A DNA stretch of 64,000 nucleotides, from contig CBDEFY010000005.1 in the NCBI GenBank assembly GCA_965237595.1, positions 62,001 to 126,000 of the forward strand, in the 5' to 3' direction. Origin of the DNA: UBA9611 sp965237595. Its GTDB lineage: Bacteria; Chloroflexota; Dehalococcoidia; Lucifugimonadales; UBA3495. The notes under the pieces are model-generated. The model saw only the letters and a program-made list of their open reading frames with translations. It had not been told where the DNA came from and did no database searches. Every line of letters begins with the position of its first letter. Within the stretch, counting starts at the first letter, position 1. The position numbers and the translations under genes were made by a program. Below, in pieces: positions 16,915 through 26,005 of the stretch.

Positions 16915-17349
16915 ATGGAAAACAACCGCAGACAGATTCTAGACATGTTGGCCGAGGGCAAGATTGGTGTCGAGGAAGCAGAACGCTTGCTTTCTCTGGT
17001 ATCGCCGGAGGGCGAGTCCGCAGGCCCCGGCCAACAATCGAAAGAGGGCCGTCCTTCGGCTAAGTATCTACGTGTGTGTGTGGAACCCGAGGCAGGCGCC
17101 GACGAAGAACATTCCGAGCGGGTAAACATTCGGGTGCCGATGGGGCTCATCCGCGCTGGGGTCAAGTTGGCGGCCCTGATTCCAAGCTCAGCGGCGAACT
17201 CAGTGAATGAAAAACTGAGAGAAAAGGGAATCAACATCGGCGTAGGCAGCTTGAAGGCTGAAGACCTGGAATCCCTGGTGGATGCCCTGCAGGAACTGGA
17301 AGTGGACGTCAAGGCCGGCTGCCAGAAGGTACGAATCTTCGTGGAATAA
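16915..17349 (+). CDS. SHOCT-like/YvlB-N domain protein
   Basis: A 144-residue protein. Residues 4-30 (RRQILDMLAEGKIGVEEAERLLSLV) are the short helical SHOCT-like domain found at the N-terminus of YvlB/LiaX-type proteins. The rest is a soluble alpha/beta region ending VKIRIFVE-like, with no membrane segment. The start is ATG 16915, preceded at the right distance by TGGAGGG. It is the last gene of the DUF2089 unit, a common pairing of regulator, small membrane protein and SHOCT-like protein thought to respond to envelope conditions. Confidence 0.78.
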   Translation: MENNRRQILDMLAEGKIGVEEAERLLSLVSPEGESAGPGQQSKEGRPSAKYLRVCVEPEAGADEEHSERVNIRVPMGLIRAGVKLAALIPSSAANSVNEKLREKGINIGVGSLKAEDLESLVDALQELEVDVKAGCQKVRIFVE

Positions 17350-17368
17350 GCTACATCGCTACGCCACA

Positions 17369-17396
17369 TTGAAATTCAGTCCAGCGGTGCTACAAT
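17369..17396 (+). promoter_or_regulatory. Possible promoter of the NHL-repeat gene
   Basis: TTGAAA (17369-17374) and TACAAT (17391-17396), spacer 16 bp, 75 bp before the ATG. Confidence 0.45.
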
Positions 17397-17471
17397 TTCC
17401 CCGGGCCGCAGTTGTGACTGGATACAGACGGCGCGCGCCCAACCATCGGCGATAGGGCAAGAGGTGCAGAA

Positions 17472-18422
17472 ATGGTAACTTTGGGCACGGCGTCTTTCAC
17501 CTATGAAGTAGAAGAGGGTTGGGGCAAGCTCCCGGACGGGTGGTCCTTCAAGGAGTGCGCCGCCGTCGGCGTGGACTCCCAGGACAACGTATATGTTTTC
17601 AACCGGGGCGAGCACCCGATGACCATCTTTGACCAGGACGGCAACTTTCTCCGTTCCTGGGGAGAGGGTGTGTTCCCCAGGGCCCACGGCATCACCATGG
17701 GGCCCGACGACAGCATCTACTGCACTGACGACGGCGACCACACGGTGCGAAAGTGCAAGTTGGACGGCACGGTCATCTTCACCCTGGGCATCAGCGGCAA
17801 GCCGGCCCCCTTCATGAGCGGCGACCCCTTCAACCGCTGCACCCACGTTGCCTTGGACCCCCAGACCGCCGAGTTCTACGTTTCCGACGGCTACGGCAAC
17901 GCCCGCGTCCACAAGTACTCGCCCGACGGCAAGCTGCTGTTCTCTTGGGGCCAGTCCGGCACCGGGCCGGGCGAGTTCAACATCGCCCACAACATCTGCA
18001 CCGACAAGGACGGCTGGGTCTACGTTGCCGATCGGGAGAACCAGAGGGTGCAGGTCTTCGACAAGAACGGCAAGTTCGAGACCCAGTGGATGGACATGGC
18101 CCGGCCTTGCGGCCTGTACATTGACCCCAAGGGCGACCAGCGGGTCTACGTGGGCGAGCTAAGCGCGGCCATCGGCCCCAACAGCCAGGCCACGGGACTT
18201 GGGCCCAGGATCGGCATCATGGACATCAAGGGCAACTACCTGGCCAAGCTGGGGGACGTCCCGGAGAGCGAGGCGCCAGGCAGCTTCATCGCCCCCCATG
18301 GCGTGTGCATCAACTCCAAGGGCGACATCTTCGTGACCGAGGTCTCATGGACCCACACGGGCAGCAAGCTCACCCCGCCCCGTGAGGTCCGCTCTCTCCA
18401 GAAACTGACCAAGAAAGGGTAG
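17472..18422 (+). CDS. NHL-repeat beta-propeller protein
   Basis: A 316-residue protein made of repeated NHL-type blades, for example GVDSQDNVYVFNRGEHP, GPDDSIYCTDDGDHTVRKC, YVSDGYGNARVHKYSPDG and YVADRENQRVQVFDKNG, giving a six-bladed propeller. The closest described relatives are peptidyl-alpha-hydroxyglycine alpha-amidating lyase-like and SMP-30-like proteins; the reaction cannot be fixed. There is no signal peptide, so it is likely cytoplasmic. AGAGGTGCAGAA precedes ATG 17472. Confidence 0.85.
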   Translation: MVTLGTASFTYEVEEGWGKLPDGWSFKECAAVGVDSQDNVYVFNRGEHPMTIFDQDGNFLRSWGEGVFPRAHGITMGPDDSIYCTDDGDHTVRKCKLDGTVIFTLGISGKPAPFMSGDPFNRCTHVALDPQTAEFYVSDGYGNARVHKYSPDGKLLFSWGQSGTGPGEFNIAHNICTDKDGWVYVADRENQRVQVFDKNGKFETQWMDMARPCGLYIDPKGDQRVYVGELSAAIGPNSQATGLGPRIGIMDIKGNYLAKLGDVPESEAPGSFIAPHGVCINSKGDIFVTEVSWTHTGSKLTPPREVRSLQKLTKKG

Positions 18423-18423
18423 A

Positions 18424-18450
18424 TTGGTCCTTCGACGGGCTCAGGTCCAG
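18424..18450. repeat. Solo arm of the CCTTCGAC-GCTCAGG dispersed repeat
   Basis: CCTTCGACGGGCTCAGG follows the NHL gene stop. It matches the arm of the element at 15185-15288 and the insertion in istA at 57893-57911. Confidence 0.6.
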
Positions 18451-18916
18451 AGCCGGACATAAGTTTCGATATTAGGACCCTTGGAAGGAAAGATAAGTGG
18501 CGAACGAAGTACAAGAGAAGTCTATTACCCGCCTGTCCAGAGGAATTTCGAATCGAAGTTACGTGACGCCATCGCACTGAAGGATCATGCGATCGAAAAC
18601 AATTTGGAGGTTCCAGATCAAACCATCCGGCTCCTCAATAACATCGACATCAATCAATCTGATTTATCAGATTATCAGGTCAATACAGATATCGACAATG
18701 CATTAAAGAGCCTTACGAGAATCACATACCCAACTACAGCCGAAACGCTACGACTTTCGAGCCCAAATGCTGAAATCAGCTCCATAGTGCAAGTAAATAT
18801 CTTTAAGACATTATTATTTATTTTGCCAGGCATCGCACTAGTACTCAGTCAACTTGGTTTTGGGATTTGTTTAAGAAAGGGGCCAATTGAGCTATCCTGC
18901 CTGGTGGGAAGTGTTG

Positions 18917-19402
18917 ATGGCGGGGGTGGTGATGGTCAGGGACAAATACGCGGTGCGGCTGGCACAGGAACAACGGGAAGAGCTCCAGCGACTGATCCGG
19001 GTTGGCAAAAACTCAGCCCGAGTGACCGCTAGAGCGCGGATTCTCCTAAAGAGCGACGACGGTTGGGCGGCACCCCAAGTGGCCGAAGCTTTGGATGTGG
19101 CCCTGAGCACCGTATACCGGGTCAAGCAGCGCTTTGCCGAAGAAGGGTTGGAGAGGGTTTTGCAGGACCGTCCCCAGGCCAACCGGCCCCGGAAGTTGGA
19201 CGACCGGGGCGAAGCCCACCTGATTGCTTTGGCCTGCAGCCCGCCGCCGGAAGGGCATGACCACTGGACCCTGCGTCTGCTGGCCGGGAAGGTGGTCGAG
19301 TTGGGGCTGACGCCCTCCATGTCCCACGAGGGGGTGCGCAAGCGTCTCAAAAAAACGCCCTCAAGCCGTGGCAGAAGAAGGAGTGGTGCATTCCCAAGGT
19401 GA
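18917..19402 (+). CDS. IS630 transposase, N-terminal frame
   Basis: Encodes the DNA-binding half: two HTH motifs (SARVTARARILLKSDDGWAAPQVAEALDVALSTVYRV in pieces) and a linker. Near its end the sequence CTC AAA AAA ACG (seven A at 19349-19355) allows a -1 slip into the second frame, where ALKPWQKKEWCIPKV leads into the catalytic half. A -1 frameshift on an A-run is a known mode for some IS630 elements, so this is probably programmed rather than damage. ATG 18917 or 18932 may be the start. Confidence 0.8.
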   Translation: MAGVVMVRDKYAVRLAQEQREELQRLIRVGKNSARVTARARILLKSDDGWAAPQVAEALDVALSTVYRVKQRFAEEGLERVLQDRPQANRPRKLDDRGEAHLIALACSPPPEGHDHWTLRLLAGKVVELGLTPSMSHEGVRKRLKKTPSSRGRRRSGAFPR

Positions 19403-20055
19403 GCGCGGAATTTGTGGCTAACATGGAGGATGTCCTGGATCTCTACGCCGAACCCTATGATCCCCAACGTCCGGTGGTTTGCTTTGACGAGACATCCACC
19501 CAGTTGTTGGCGGAGACCCAGCCCGCTCTGCCGCCCCGGCCGGGACTTCCGCTGCGGCAGGACTACGAATACCGGCGGGAGGGTACCCGCAACCTGTTCT
19601 TGGCCTGCGAGCCCTTGGCGGGTTGGCGAGGGGTGGCGGTCACGGAGCGGCGCACGATGCAAGACTTCGCCCGCCGGATGCGCTGGCTGGCGGATGAAGC
19701 CTACCCGGAAGCCGAGGTGGTAAGGGTTGTCTTGGACAATCTGAATACCCATCGCCGGGCATCGCTGTACGAGACTTTCCCGGCTGAGGAAGCCCGGAGG
19801 ATTGCCAGGCGGCTGGAGTTTCATTACACGCCCAAGCACGGGAGTTGGTTGAACATGGCGGAGATCGAGTTCAGCGTCCTGTCCCGCTCCTGCCTGAAGC
19901 AGCGGCTCTCCGGCGAGGAGGCCCTCAGGAGGGAAGTCGATGCTCTGGTCAAGGAGCGCAACGCCGCCAGAGCCACCATCAACTGGCGGTTCAACACCCG
20001 GGACGCACGAACCAAACTTCACCGCCTTTACCCTTCCGATTTTACGGTTGACTGA
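19399..20055 (+). CDS. IS630 transposase, catalytic DDE frame
   Basis: This frame holds the full DDE domain: first Asp in VVCFDETSTQLL, second in VVLDNLNTHR, and Glu in PKHGSWLNMAEIEFSVLSR. It ends at 20055, four bases before the terminal repeat ends. It is probably made as a fusion with the upstream frame through the A7 slippery run. All three catalytic residues are present, so the copy may be active. Confidence 0.9.
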   Translation: MSAEFVANMEDVLDLYAEPYDPQRPVVCFDETSTQLLAETQPALPPRPGLPLRQDYEYRREGTRNLFLACEPLAGWRGVAVTERRTMQDFARRMRWLADEAYPEAEVVRVVLDNLNTHRRASLYETFPAEEARRIARRLEFHYTPKHGSWLNMAEIEFSVLSRSCLKQRLSGEEALRREVDALVKERNAARATINWRFNTRDARTKLHRLYPSDFTVD

Positions 20056-20586
20056 GTACTAGGGTTCGCTATCTTCAGCTACATCGAGCTTGGTAAGACA
20101 GGTGCGGACAGGCAGTTATGGGAATCTGGCCTGGCTCTTTCTTTGGGTCTGATGGGCACGTTGGTATATATAATCTTCAATGTCATTGGGGAACTGTCCA
20201 GCAAAGCGTTTAACATAAGTGATACCTTCTCCAATTATTTGCGCATGGTACTTGGTGCATTGTTCGGTTGGGTGTTTTACTTCCTGCTGCTCCAAGGTAA
20301 TATCGGATCAACTGTAGGGGACACGACTACAGACGGCAATATCTCACCGTTGTTGTTGCTTTCTCTTCTCGCAGGCTACAGCACCCGACTTGTTCTTGGT
20401 TTCTTGAATCAAGCGGTACGTGCAGCCGAGCTCACATTTGGTATCGAAGATCGGGGAACCGAGTTACTTTCAAGAAGACGACGGGGCCGAACCAACGGAG
20501 ATTCCGATTAGCTTAATTGGCCGTATTTTTCGCGTTGAATTTGACAAGAGGTCTTACCCGATTATCTATACTAACCAGACGACCAG

Positions 20587-21276
20587 ATGGAAATAAGACT
20601 TGGCAGCTTGCTGCGGGACGCCCACGAGGCCCAGGGAACGACAATCATCATCGATGTGTTCCGGGCCTTCACCACCGCGGCAATTGCCTTCGACCACGGG
20701 GCCAGAGAAATCACCCTGGTGGCCGAGCCCAAGGAGGCTTTGGAACTACACCGCCGGGGTGTCGGCGACTACATCATGGGAGAGGTGGCCGGCAAACGGC
20801 CCGAAGGTTTCGATTTCGGCAATTCGCCCTACGAGATATCCCAGGTGAACTTAACGGGTAAGACATTGGTGCAGTCCACCAGGGCCGGCACGGTGGGCGT
20901 GGCGGCGGCCGTAAACGCTTCAGACGTCTACCTGGGGGCCTTCGTGGTCGCCCAAGCCACGGTGGACGCCATGAGGAGCACCGGTCCGGAGTTGGTCTCC
21001 ATCATCGCCATGGGGGACCAGGGCGTGAACCGCTCGGACGAGGACGAGCACTGCGGCATCTACCTGAGGAACCTGCTGGAGGAGCGGAAGCCCGATTTCG
21101 ATGCAGTGAAGACCTTGATACTAAAGGGCGGCGCAACCCAGAAGTTTTTTGACCCGGAACAACCTCAGTACCACCCTGAGGACGTGACCCTGGCCCTCGA
21201 GGCCGACCGTTATCCCTTCGCCATGAAAATCAGCCGGGAAGATGGCCTGCTGGTGGCCCGCAAGCATACTGGCTAA
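20587..21276 (+). CDS. ComB-family 2-phosphosulfolactate phosphatase-like protein
   Basis: A 229-residue protein of the ComB fold. IIIDVFRAFTTAAIAF at the N-terminus, the acidic QGVNRSDEDEHCGIYLRNLL block and the STRAGTVGV motif are typical. Named members remove phosphate from 2-phospho-3-sulfolactate in coenzyme M synthesis, but most bacterial homologues lie outside that pathway, so the substrate is open. No other coenzyme M genes are nearby. Its stop overlaps by four bases the stop region of the convergent oxidoreductase gene. Confidence 0.85.
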   Translation: MEIRLGSLLRDAHEAQGTTIIIDVFRAFTTAAIAFDHGAREITLVAEPKEALELHRRGVGDYIMGEVAGKRPEGFDFGNSPYEISQVNLTGKTLVQSTRAGTVGVAAAVNASDVYLGAFVVAQATVDAMRSTGPELVSIIAMGDQGVNRSDEDEHCGIYLRNLLEERKPDFDAVKTLILKGGATQKFFDPEQPQYHPEDVTLALEADRYPFAMKISREDGLLVARKHTG

Positions 21277-22478
21277 GCCGTGCCCTGGAACCGGTCAAGT
21301 TTGAGGTGTTCGGCACCGGACACCTCTGAATAGCCGTGGTTAATCAGGTCGAACACCACGTGGGCCATGCCGGTGCTCCAGAGGATTCCCTTGCGGCCCG
21401 CCCCGGTGGCGACGTAAAGATTGTCCCATCCGGTGACCTTGTCCACGATGGGCAGACCTTCGGCTGAAAGGGGGCGGAGACAGGCGGTCTGCTGCACCAG
21501 TTGAGCTTCCCACATGCCGAGAATCATCTTCAAGAAATCGTCCATGATGCTGTCCCTACCGGCAATGGTGATGTTCTCGTCAAACCCGGCCTCCTCTTCC
21601 GTGGTTCCAGCCCAGATGAGGCCATCCCACTTGGCCGCCACGTAACTGCCCTTGTAGTTGATTGCCAGGTCGATGGGTTTATTATCAGACCTGAGGCGCA
21701 ATATCTGTCCTTTCAGGGGCGTAACAGGTATGTCCACTCCGCACCATGCGGAGGCCTGCTGGGTCCAAGGACCCATGGCCAGCACCACCACCCCGGCATC
21801 GATGTGCCCGTTCTCCAGTGTAATCCCGGTGCACCGTGCTCCCTCACTGACCAGACCGGTGGCCCGGCGTTGGAGCATCTCCACGCCATGGCGCTCGCCG
21901 GCGCGCATGGCAGCTAGAACGAATCGGTAGGGCTCCAGAGCGCCTGGGCCCTGCTCATGGAGTGCACCGACACATTCGCGGCTGAGCTGGGGTTCCAACT
22001 CTCTGGCTTGGCCACCGTCCAGCCATTCGACCTTGAACCCACCAACGGTCCGCATCCAGTCCAAGTCCTTCTTGGAGGCCCGGGTCTCCTCGTCGTCAAA
22101 CGCCAGGTTGAGCCGGTCCCGCAACTCAAATCCCACGTCGATGCCGGTGTTTTCCTGAAGTTCTCTGGCCATACTCCGGTGACGCCCGTAGCACCACAGA
22201 CTAAACTCCAACAGGGGCTCTGGAAGACCGACCCCGGTCAGCGGGTCTAGGCCGCCGAAGGCGAACCCCGAAGCGTGGCTGCCCACCGAGTCCGCCTCCA
22301 GTATCGTCACCTTGAATCCCTGCCGGCCCAAAAGATAGGCGATGAGGCAGCCCACGATGCCCCCACCGATAATCACCGCGTCGCGTGAACCAGTGGTCAA
22401 ATTCTTATTCTCATTATTTACGTCCGCCTCTTGCTTTGGGTCTAAACGGGCTGTTATGTCTGGCACCGAGCTTACCAC
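21273..22478 (-). CDS. FAD-dependent oxidoreductase, DAO (glycine/D-amino acid oxidase) family
   Basis: A flavoenzyme of up to 401 residues. The dinucleotide-binding motif is AVIIGGGIVGCLIAYLLGRQG at about residues 34-54, followed by an acidic ILEAD strand end. The C-terminal block (RPLSAEGLPIVDKVTGWDNLYVATGAGRKGILWSTG in pieces) closes the FAD site as in the DadA/SoxB-type enzymes. The first 28 residues are not conserved-looking, so a later start is possible. Substrate (an amine or amino acid) is not determinable. Convergent with the ComB-family gene. Confidence 0.88.
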   Translation of the reverse strand: MVSSVPDITARLDPKQEADVNNENKNLTTGSRDAVIIGGGIVGCLIAYLLGRQGFKVTILEADSVGSHASGFAFGGLDPLTGVGLPEPLLEFSLWCYGRHRSMARELQENTGIDVGFELRDRLNLAFDDEETRASKKDLDWMRTVGGFKVEWLDGGQARELEPQLSRECVGALHEQGPGALEPYRFVLAAMRAGERHGVEMLQRRATGLVSEGARCTGITLENGHIDAGVVVLAMGPWTQQASAWCGVDIPVTPLKGQILRLRSDNKPIDLAINYKGSYVAAKWDGLIWAGTTEEEAGFDENITIAGRDSIMDDFLKMILGMWEAQLVQQTACLRPLSAEGLPIVDKVTGWDNLYVATGAGRKGILWSTGMAHVVFDLINHGYSEVSGAEHLKLDRFQGTA

Positions 22479-23365
22479 AGGCGCGGCGGTAGGTTAACGA
22501 CCTCCAGCCAACGGTATCGCCGGGTGGCTCGGTTATAGCCCCTTGAACCAGACCTCGAAGCGGTCCAGGTGGGCGGCGTCGCCTTGTACCTTCAGTTTAC
22601 CGGAATGGACGCCCCCGGCGGCGGTCAAGCGTCCATAAGAGAACAACAAGTATTGTTCCGCAGTGGCACTCAGCAACAGGTCTGCCTGGCGCGCTGCGCC
22701 TGAGACCATCTCGAAGGCGTCGCCGGTCACACTCATGCGGTATTGCCGGGACTCTTTCGTGGTGACCCCGGACTCATTCGGGCTGACATTGAAGCCATAG
22801 ACCACCGGCTTGGGCAGTCTGTCCGAGGGACGGAAGCACATGCACAGCCATGTGGGCGACATGTCCAAAAGCACCGGCACGCAGTTGAGGTCCAGTCCGG
22901 CGTCGGGCTGAAACGCGGAGCGGATGTCCCAATCGTGGATGGCCAATTCCTGGATGCGCAGCTCCACGTAGGACTCCGCCGTCATTGCGCCGCGGCGCAC
23001 GTGCCAGCACAGCGTGTCCCATGAGCCTTCACTGAACCTATCGAACTCCTGGTGGAGTCTCCCGTAACTGGCGTCGAAGGCCTCCAGGATGCTGCCGCCC
23101 AACTGGTTGCGGCGGTCGATGTCCCGCTGGGCGTTGTTGGCTGAGAGCGCCTCCGGTTCCGGGGGCACAAATCCGGCCGGCGGGTTGGGATCGCCGCCCC
23201 GGCCACGCTCCATGCTTTCGGCCTGCCGTTCCGCGCCGCCGATCAGGTGACTCACTACATCCCGCACCTGCCATTTGAGGTGGACCCGGAAATTCGGACA
23301 GGTGGTTAAGTGAGAGTTCTGCTCCTAAAATAGCCACAGCTGTTGCTGTGAGGGAGGAGTGGGAC

Positions 23366-23650
23366 ATGTCAAAAGAGCGGAGGAAGCACAGCCCAACATT
23401 CAAGGCCAAGGTGGCCCTGGAAGCGGTGAAGGGTGAAGAGACGGTGGCCCAACTGGCCGCCCGCTACGAGGTCCATCCCGGGCAGATCCAGGCCTGGAAG
23501 AAGTCCTTGTTGGAAGGAGCGGCCGGCGTCTTTGGTGGGAACCAAGACAAACGCCAGAAGAGCGATGGGGTCCTTGTTGCCCGGCTCTATCAGCAGATCG
23601 GCCAACTGAAGGTTGAGCGGGATTTCTTGGCGGAGAGGCTCGGTCCATGA
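23366..23650 (+). CDS. ISa copy A OrfA (transposase HTH subunit)
   Basis: A 94-residue IS3-type OrfA from ATG 23366, chosen because GGGAGGAG lies seven bases upstream. It has the HTH region HSPTFKAKVALEAVKGEETVAQLAARYEVHPGQIQAWKK (in pieces) and a C-terminal coiled coil (IGQLKVERDFLAERL) for dimerisation with OrfB. This copy differs from C and D at two sites (AAGV for AVGV, SDGV for SDAV). Confidence 0.95.
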   Translation: MSKERRKHSPTFKAKVALEAVKGEETVAQLAARYEVHPGQIQAWKKSLLEGAAGVFGGNQDKRQKSDGVLVARLYQQIGQLKVERDFLAERLGP

Positions 23651-24591
23651 GCCGGGAGCGGCGGCGGGAGATGGTGGACCGGCGGCACCCAGCCTTGTCC
23701 ACAGTGAGACAGTGCGCCTTACTGAGCATCAGCAGGTCCAGCCTAAACTACCGGCGCAAGGGGACTTGCTCGGAGAACCTGACGGTGATGAAGGCGATGG
23801 ACCACCAGTACCTAAGTACCCCCTTCTACGGGTCGCGGCGCATGAGGGTCTGGCTGGGCACTCAAGGTCACAGGGTGAACCGGAAGCGGGTCCAGCGTCT
23901 GATGCGGACCATGGGACTACGTGCCATCTACCGGTGGCCCCGGACCAGCAAGCCGGGGCCAGGGCACAAGGTGTATCCCTACCTCCTGAGCGGCATGGAG
24001 ATCACCAGACCAAATCAGGTGTGGGCCGCCGACATCACCTACATCCCCATGGCCAAGGGTTTCTTATACCTGGTGGCCATCATGGATTGGTACACGCGGT
24101 ACGTGGTGGCCTGGCGTCTTTCCAACACCTTGGATGCTGATTTCTGTGTCGAGACATTGGAGGAAGCGCTTGGCAAGGGGAAGCCAGAGGTCTTCAACAC
24201 CGACCAGGGCAGCCAGTTCACCGGCGAAGCCTTCACCGGTCTCCTAGAGCAGCACGGAGTGAGAATCAGCATGGACGGGAAGGGTCGCTACACCGACAAC
24301 ATCTTGTTGGAGCGGCTGTGGCGCACGGTTAAGTACGAGGAGGTCTACCTGAAGGCCTACTCCAACGGGCGAGAAGCCAAGGCCGGGCTTGACGCATACT
24401 TCAGCTTCTACAACAACCAAAGACCCCACCAGGCCTTGGGCTACCGGACACCGGCTGAGGTGTTCAAAGGAGACTTGGCGCCATCAGATGAACGGTCAAT
24501 CAATGGGAAACGGACACCAAGCAGAGCATTCTCGGACCTTGGAAAGACGGCGGAACTCTCACTTAGTTTTGCACCAAACCTGTCCAACTGA
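23647..24591 (+). CDS. ISa copy A OrfB (DDE transposase)
   Basis: A 314-residue integrase-fold transposase with HTH_21 and rve domains. Catalytic residues are D in WAADITYI, D in NTDQGSQF and E in LLERLWRTVKYEE, and the C-terminus has YNNQRPHQALGYRTPAEVF. The start ATG overlaps the OrfA stop (ATGA), which suggests translational coupling instead of the -1 frameshift usual in IS3. The 3' end is of the KRTPSRAFS type shared with copy C. Confidence 0.97.
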   Translation: MSRERRREMVDRRHPALSTVRQCALLSISRSSLNYRRKGTCSENLTVMKAMDHQYLSTPFYGSRRMRVWLGTQGHRVNRKRVQRLMRTMGLRAIYRWPRTSKPGPGHKVYPYLLSGMEITRPNQVWAADITYIPMAKGFLYLVAIMDWYTRYVVAWRLSNTLDADFCVETLEEALGKGKPEVFNTDQGSQFTGEAFTGLLEQHGVRISMDGKGRYTDNILLERLWRTVKYEEVYLKAYSNGREAKAGLDAYFSFYNNQRPHQALGYRTPAEVFKGDLAPSDERSINGKRTPSRAFSDLGKTAELSLSFAPNLSN

Positions 24592-24779
24592 TTGGGTCCA
24601 CCTCAATTCGGCGCAGGCGCTGGGTAGTTCCCACTGCTCAGGAGTCAATTTGCCCAGGCCTTCCCTGATGTTTGCGGCCAATTGTTTGGCCACTCCCACG
24701 CGGTGCTCAATCTCAGTCATATCACCCGCTCCTGGGTGCGCAAGTATCTATTCTGGTTGGCTCTTTGAGGTGGACCCAA

Positions 24780-25724
24780 TCAGTTGGACAGGTTTGGTGC
24801 AAAACTAAGTGGGAGTTCCGCCGTCTTTCCAAGGTCTGAGAACGCTCCGTTCGGTGCCCGTTTCCCATTGATTGACCGTTCATCTGATGGCGCCAAGTCT
24901 CCTTTGAACACCTCAGCCGGTGTCCGGTAGCCCAAGGCCTGGTGGGGTCTTTGGTTGTTGTAGAAGCTGAAGTATGCGTCAAGCCCGGCCTTGGCTTCTC
25001 GCCCGTTGGAGTAGGCTTTCAGGTAGACCTCCTCGTACTTAACCGTGCGCCACAGCCGCTCCAACAAGATGTTGTCGGTGTAGCGTCCCTTCCCGTCCAT
25101 GCTGATTCTCACTCCGTGCTGCTCTAGGAGACCGGTGAAGGCTTCGCCGGTGAACTGGCTGCCCTGGTCGGTGTTGAAGACCTCTGGCTTCCCCTTGCCA
25201 AGCGCTTCCTCCAATGTCTCGACACAGAAATCAGCATCCAAGGTGTTGGAAAGACGCCAGGCCACCACGTACCGCGTGTACCAATCCATGATGGCCACCA
25301 GGTATAAGAAACCCTTGGCCATGGGGATGTAGGTGATGTCGGCGGCCCACACCTGATTTGGTCTGGTGATCTCCATGCCGCTCAGGAGGTAGGGATACAC
25401 CTTGTGCCCTGGCCCCGGCTTGCTGGTCCGGGGCCACCGGTAGATGGCACGTAGTCCCATGGTCCGCATCAGACGCTGGACCCGCTTCCGGTTCACCCTG
25501 TGACCTTGAGTGCCCAGCCAGACCCTCATGCGCCGCGACCCGTAGAAGGGGGTACTTAGGTACTGGTGGTCCATCGCCTTCATCACCGTCAGGTTCTCCA
25601 AGCAAGTCCCCTTGCGCCGGTAGTTTAGGCTGGACCTGCTGATGCTCAGTAAGGCGCACTGTCTCACTGTGGACAAGGCTGGGTGCCGCCGGTCCACCAT
25701 CTCCCGCCGCCGCTCCCGGCTCAT
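24780..25724 (-). CDS. ISa copy B OrfB (DDE transposase)
   Basis: Full-length (314 residues) and intact, with all DDE residues as in copy A. The 3' end reads KRAPNGAFS and AELPLSF, the variant shared with copy D but not with A or C, while the rest is nearly identical to all copies. Confidence 0.97.
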   Translation of the reverse strand: MSRERRREMVDRRHPALSTVRQCALLSISRSSLNYRRKGTCLENLTVMKAMDHQYLSTPFYGSRRMRVWLGTQGHRVNRKRVQRLMRTMGLRAIYRWPRTSKPGPGHKVYPYLLSGMEITRPNQVWAADITYIPMAKGFLYLVAIMDWYTRYVVAWRLSNTLDADFCVETLEEALGKGKPEVFNTDQGSQFTGEAFTGLLEQHGVRISMDGKGRYTDNILLERLWRTVKYEEVYLKAYSNGREAKAGLDAYFSFYNNQRPHQALGYRTPAEVFKGDLAPSDERSINGKRAPNGAFSDLGKTAELPLSFAPNLSN

Positions 25725-26005
25725 GGACCGAGCCTCTCCGCCAAGAAATCCCGCTCAACCTTCAGTTGGCCGATCTGCTGATAGAGCCGGGCAACAAGGA
25801 CCCCATCGCTCTTCTGGCGTTTGTCTTGGTTCCCACCAAAGACGCCGACCGCTCCTTCCAACAAGGACTTCTTCCAGGCCTGGATCTGCCCGGGATGGAC
25901 CTCGTAGCGGGCGGCCAGTTGGGCCACCGTCTCTTCACCCTTCACCGCTTCCAGGGCCACCTTGGCCTTGAATGTTGGGCTGTGCTTCCTCCGCTCTTTT
26001 GACAT
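25721..26005 (-). CDS. ISa copy B OrfA
   Basis: Intact 94-residue OrfA. It has AVGV like copies C and D but SDGV like copy A, so it is an intermediate haplotype. Confidence 0.95.
   Translation of the reverse strand: MSKERRKHSPTFKAKVALEAVKGEETVAQLAARYEVHPGQIQAWKKSLLEGAVGVFGGNQDKRQKSDGVLVARLYQQIGQLKVERDFLAERLGP

Larger units (their letters stand above)
18841..20059 (+). mobile_element. IS630-family insertion sequence, 1,219 bp
   Basis: Ends are GTACTCAGTCAAC at 18841 and its exact complement ending at 20059, flanked by TA on both sides (18839-18840 and 20060-20061), the target duplication typical of IS630/Tc1-mariner elements. It carries two overlapping transposase frames in the plus direction. 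It interrupts a membrane protein gene. Confidence 0.93.
18481..20511 (+). pseudogene. Membrane protein gene interrupted by an IS630 element
   Basis: Codons from 18481 to 18840 end in FKTLLFILPGIAL; 20062 onward begins GFAIFSYIELG. Deleting the IS and one TA copy joins the two halves in the same frame, giving about 270 codons ending at 20511. The first part is soluble (about 100 residues), then come a hydrophobic helix at the insertion site and three more (LGLMGTLVYIIFNVIG, MVLGALFGWVFYFLLL, LLLLSLLAGYSTRLVLGFL), and a basic tail. The N-terminus is uncertain: GTG 18497 has a better ribosome site (GGAAGGAAAG) but is in another frame. No known family recognised. Confidence 0.8.
23276..24605 (+). 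mobile_element. ISa copy A, IS3-family, 1,330 bp
   Basis: Perfect terminal repeats TGAGGTGGACCC and GGGTCCACCTCA with TG...CA ends, and a 3-bp target duplication ATT (23273-23275 and 24606-24608). It holds orfA and orfB, overlapping by ATGA. Four near-identical copies of exactly 1,330 bp occur in the window (A here, B 24766-26095, C 35039-36368, D 45069-46398). Confidence 0.97.
22533..24720 (-). pseudogene. Maleylpyruvate isomerase-like (TIGR03083/DinB) gene interrupted by ISa copy A
   Basis: The N-terminal 38 codons (ATG 24720, MTEIEHRVGVAKQL to LPSACAE) lie on one side of ISa copy A and the rest on the other. Removing the IS and one ATT copy restores codons GAA TGG CAG GTG CGG, reading EWQVRDVVSHLIGGAERQ, in an 855-base frame (284 residues). 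The family comprises mycothiol-dependent isomerases and related proteins with a DinB-like bundle (His in DVVSHLIGG) and a C-terminal domain. The larger fragment could start internally but lacks the first helix. Confidence 0.92.
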
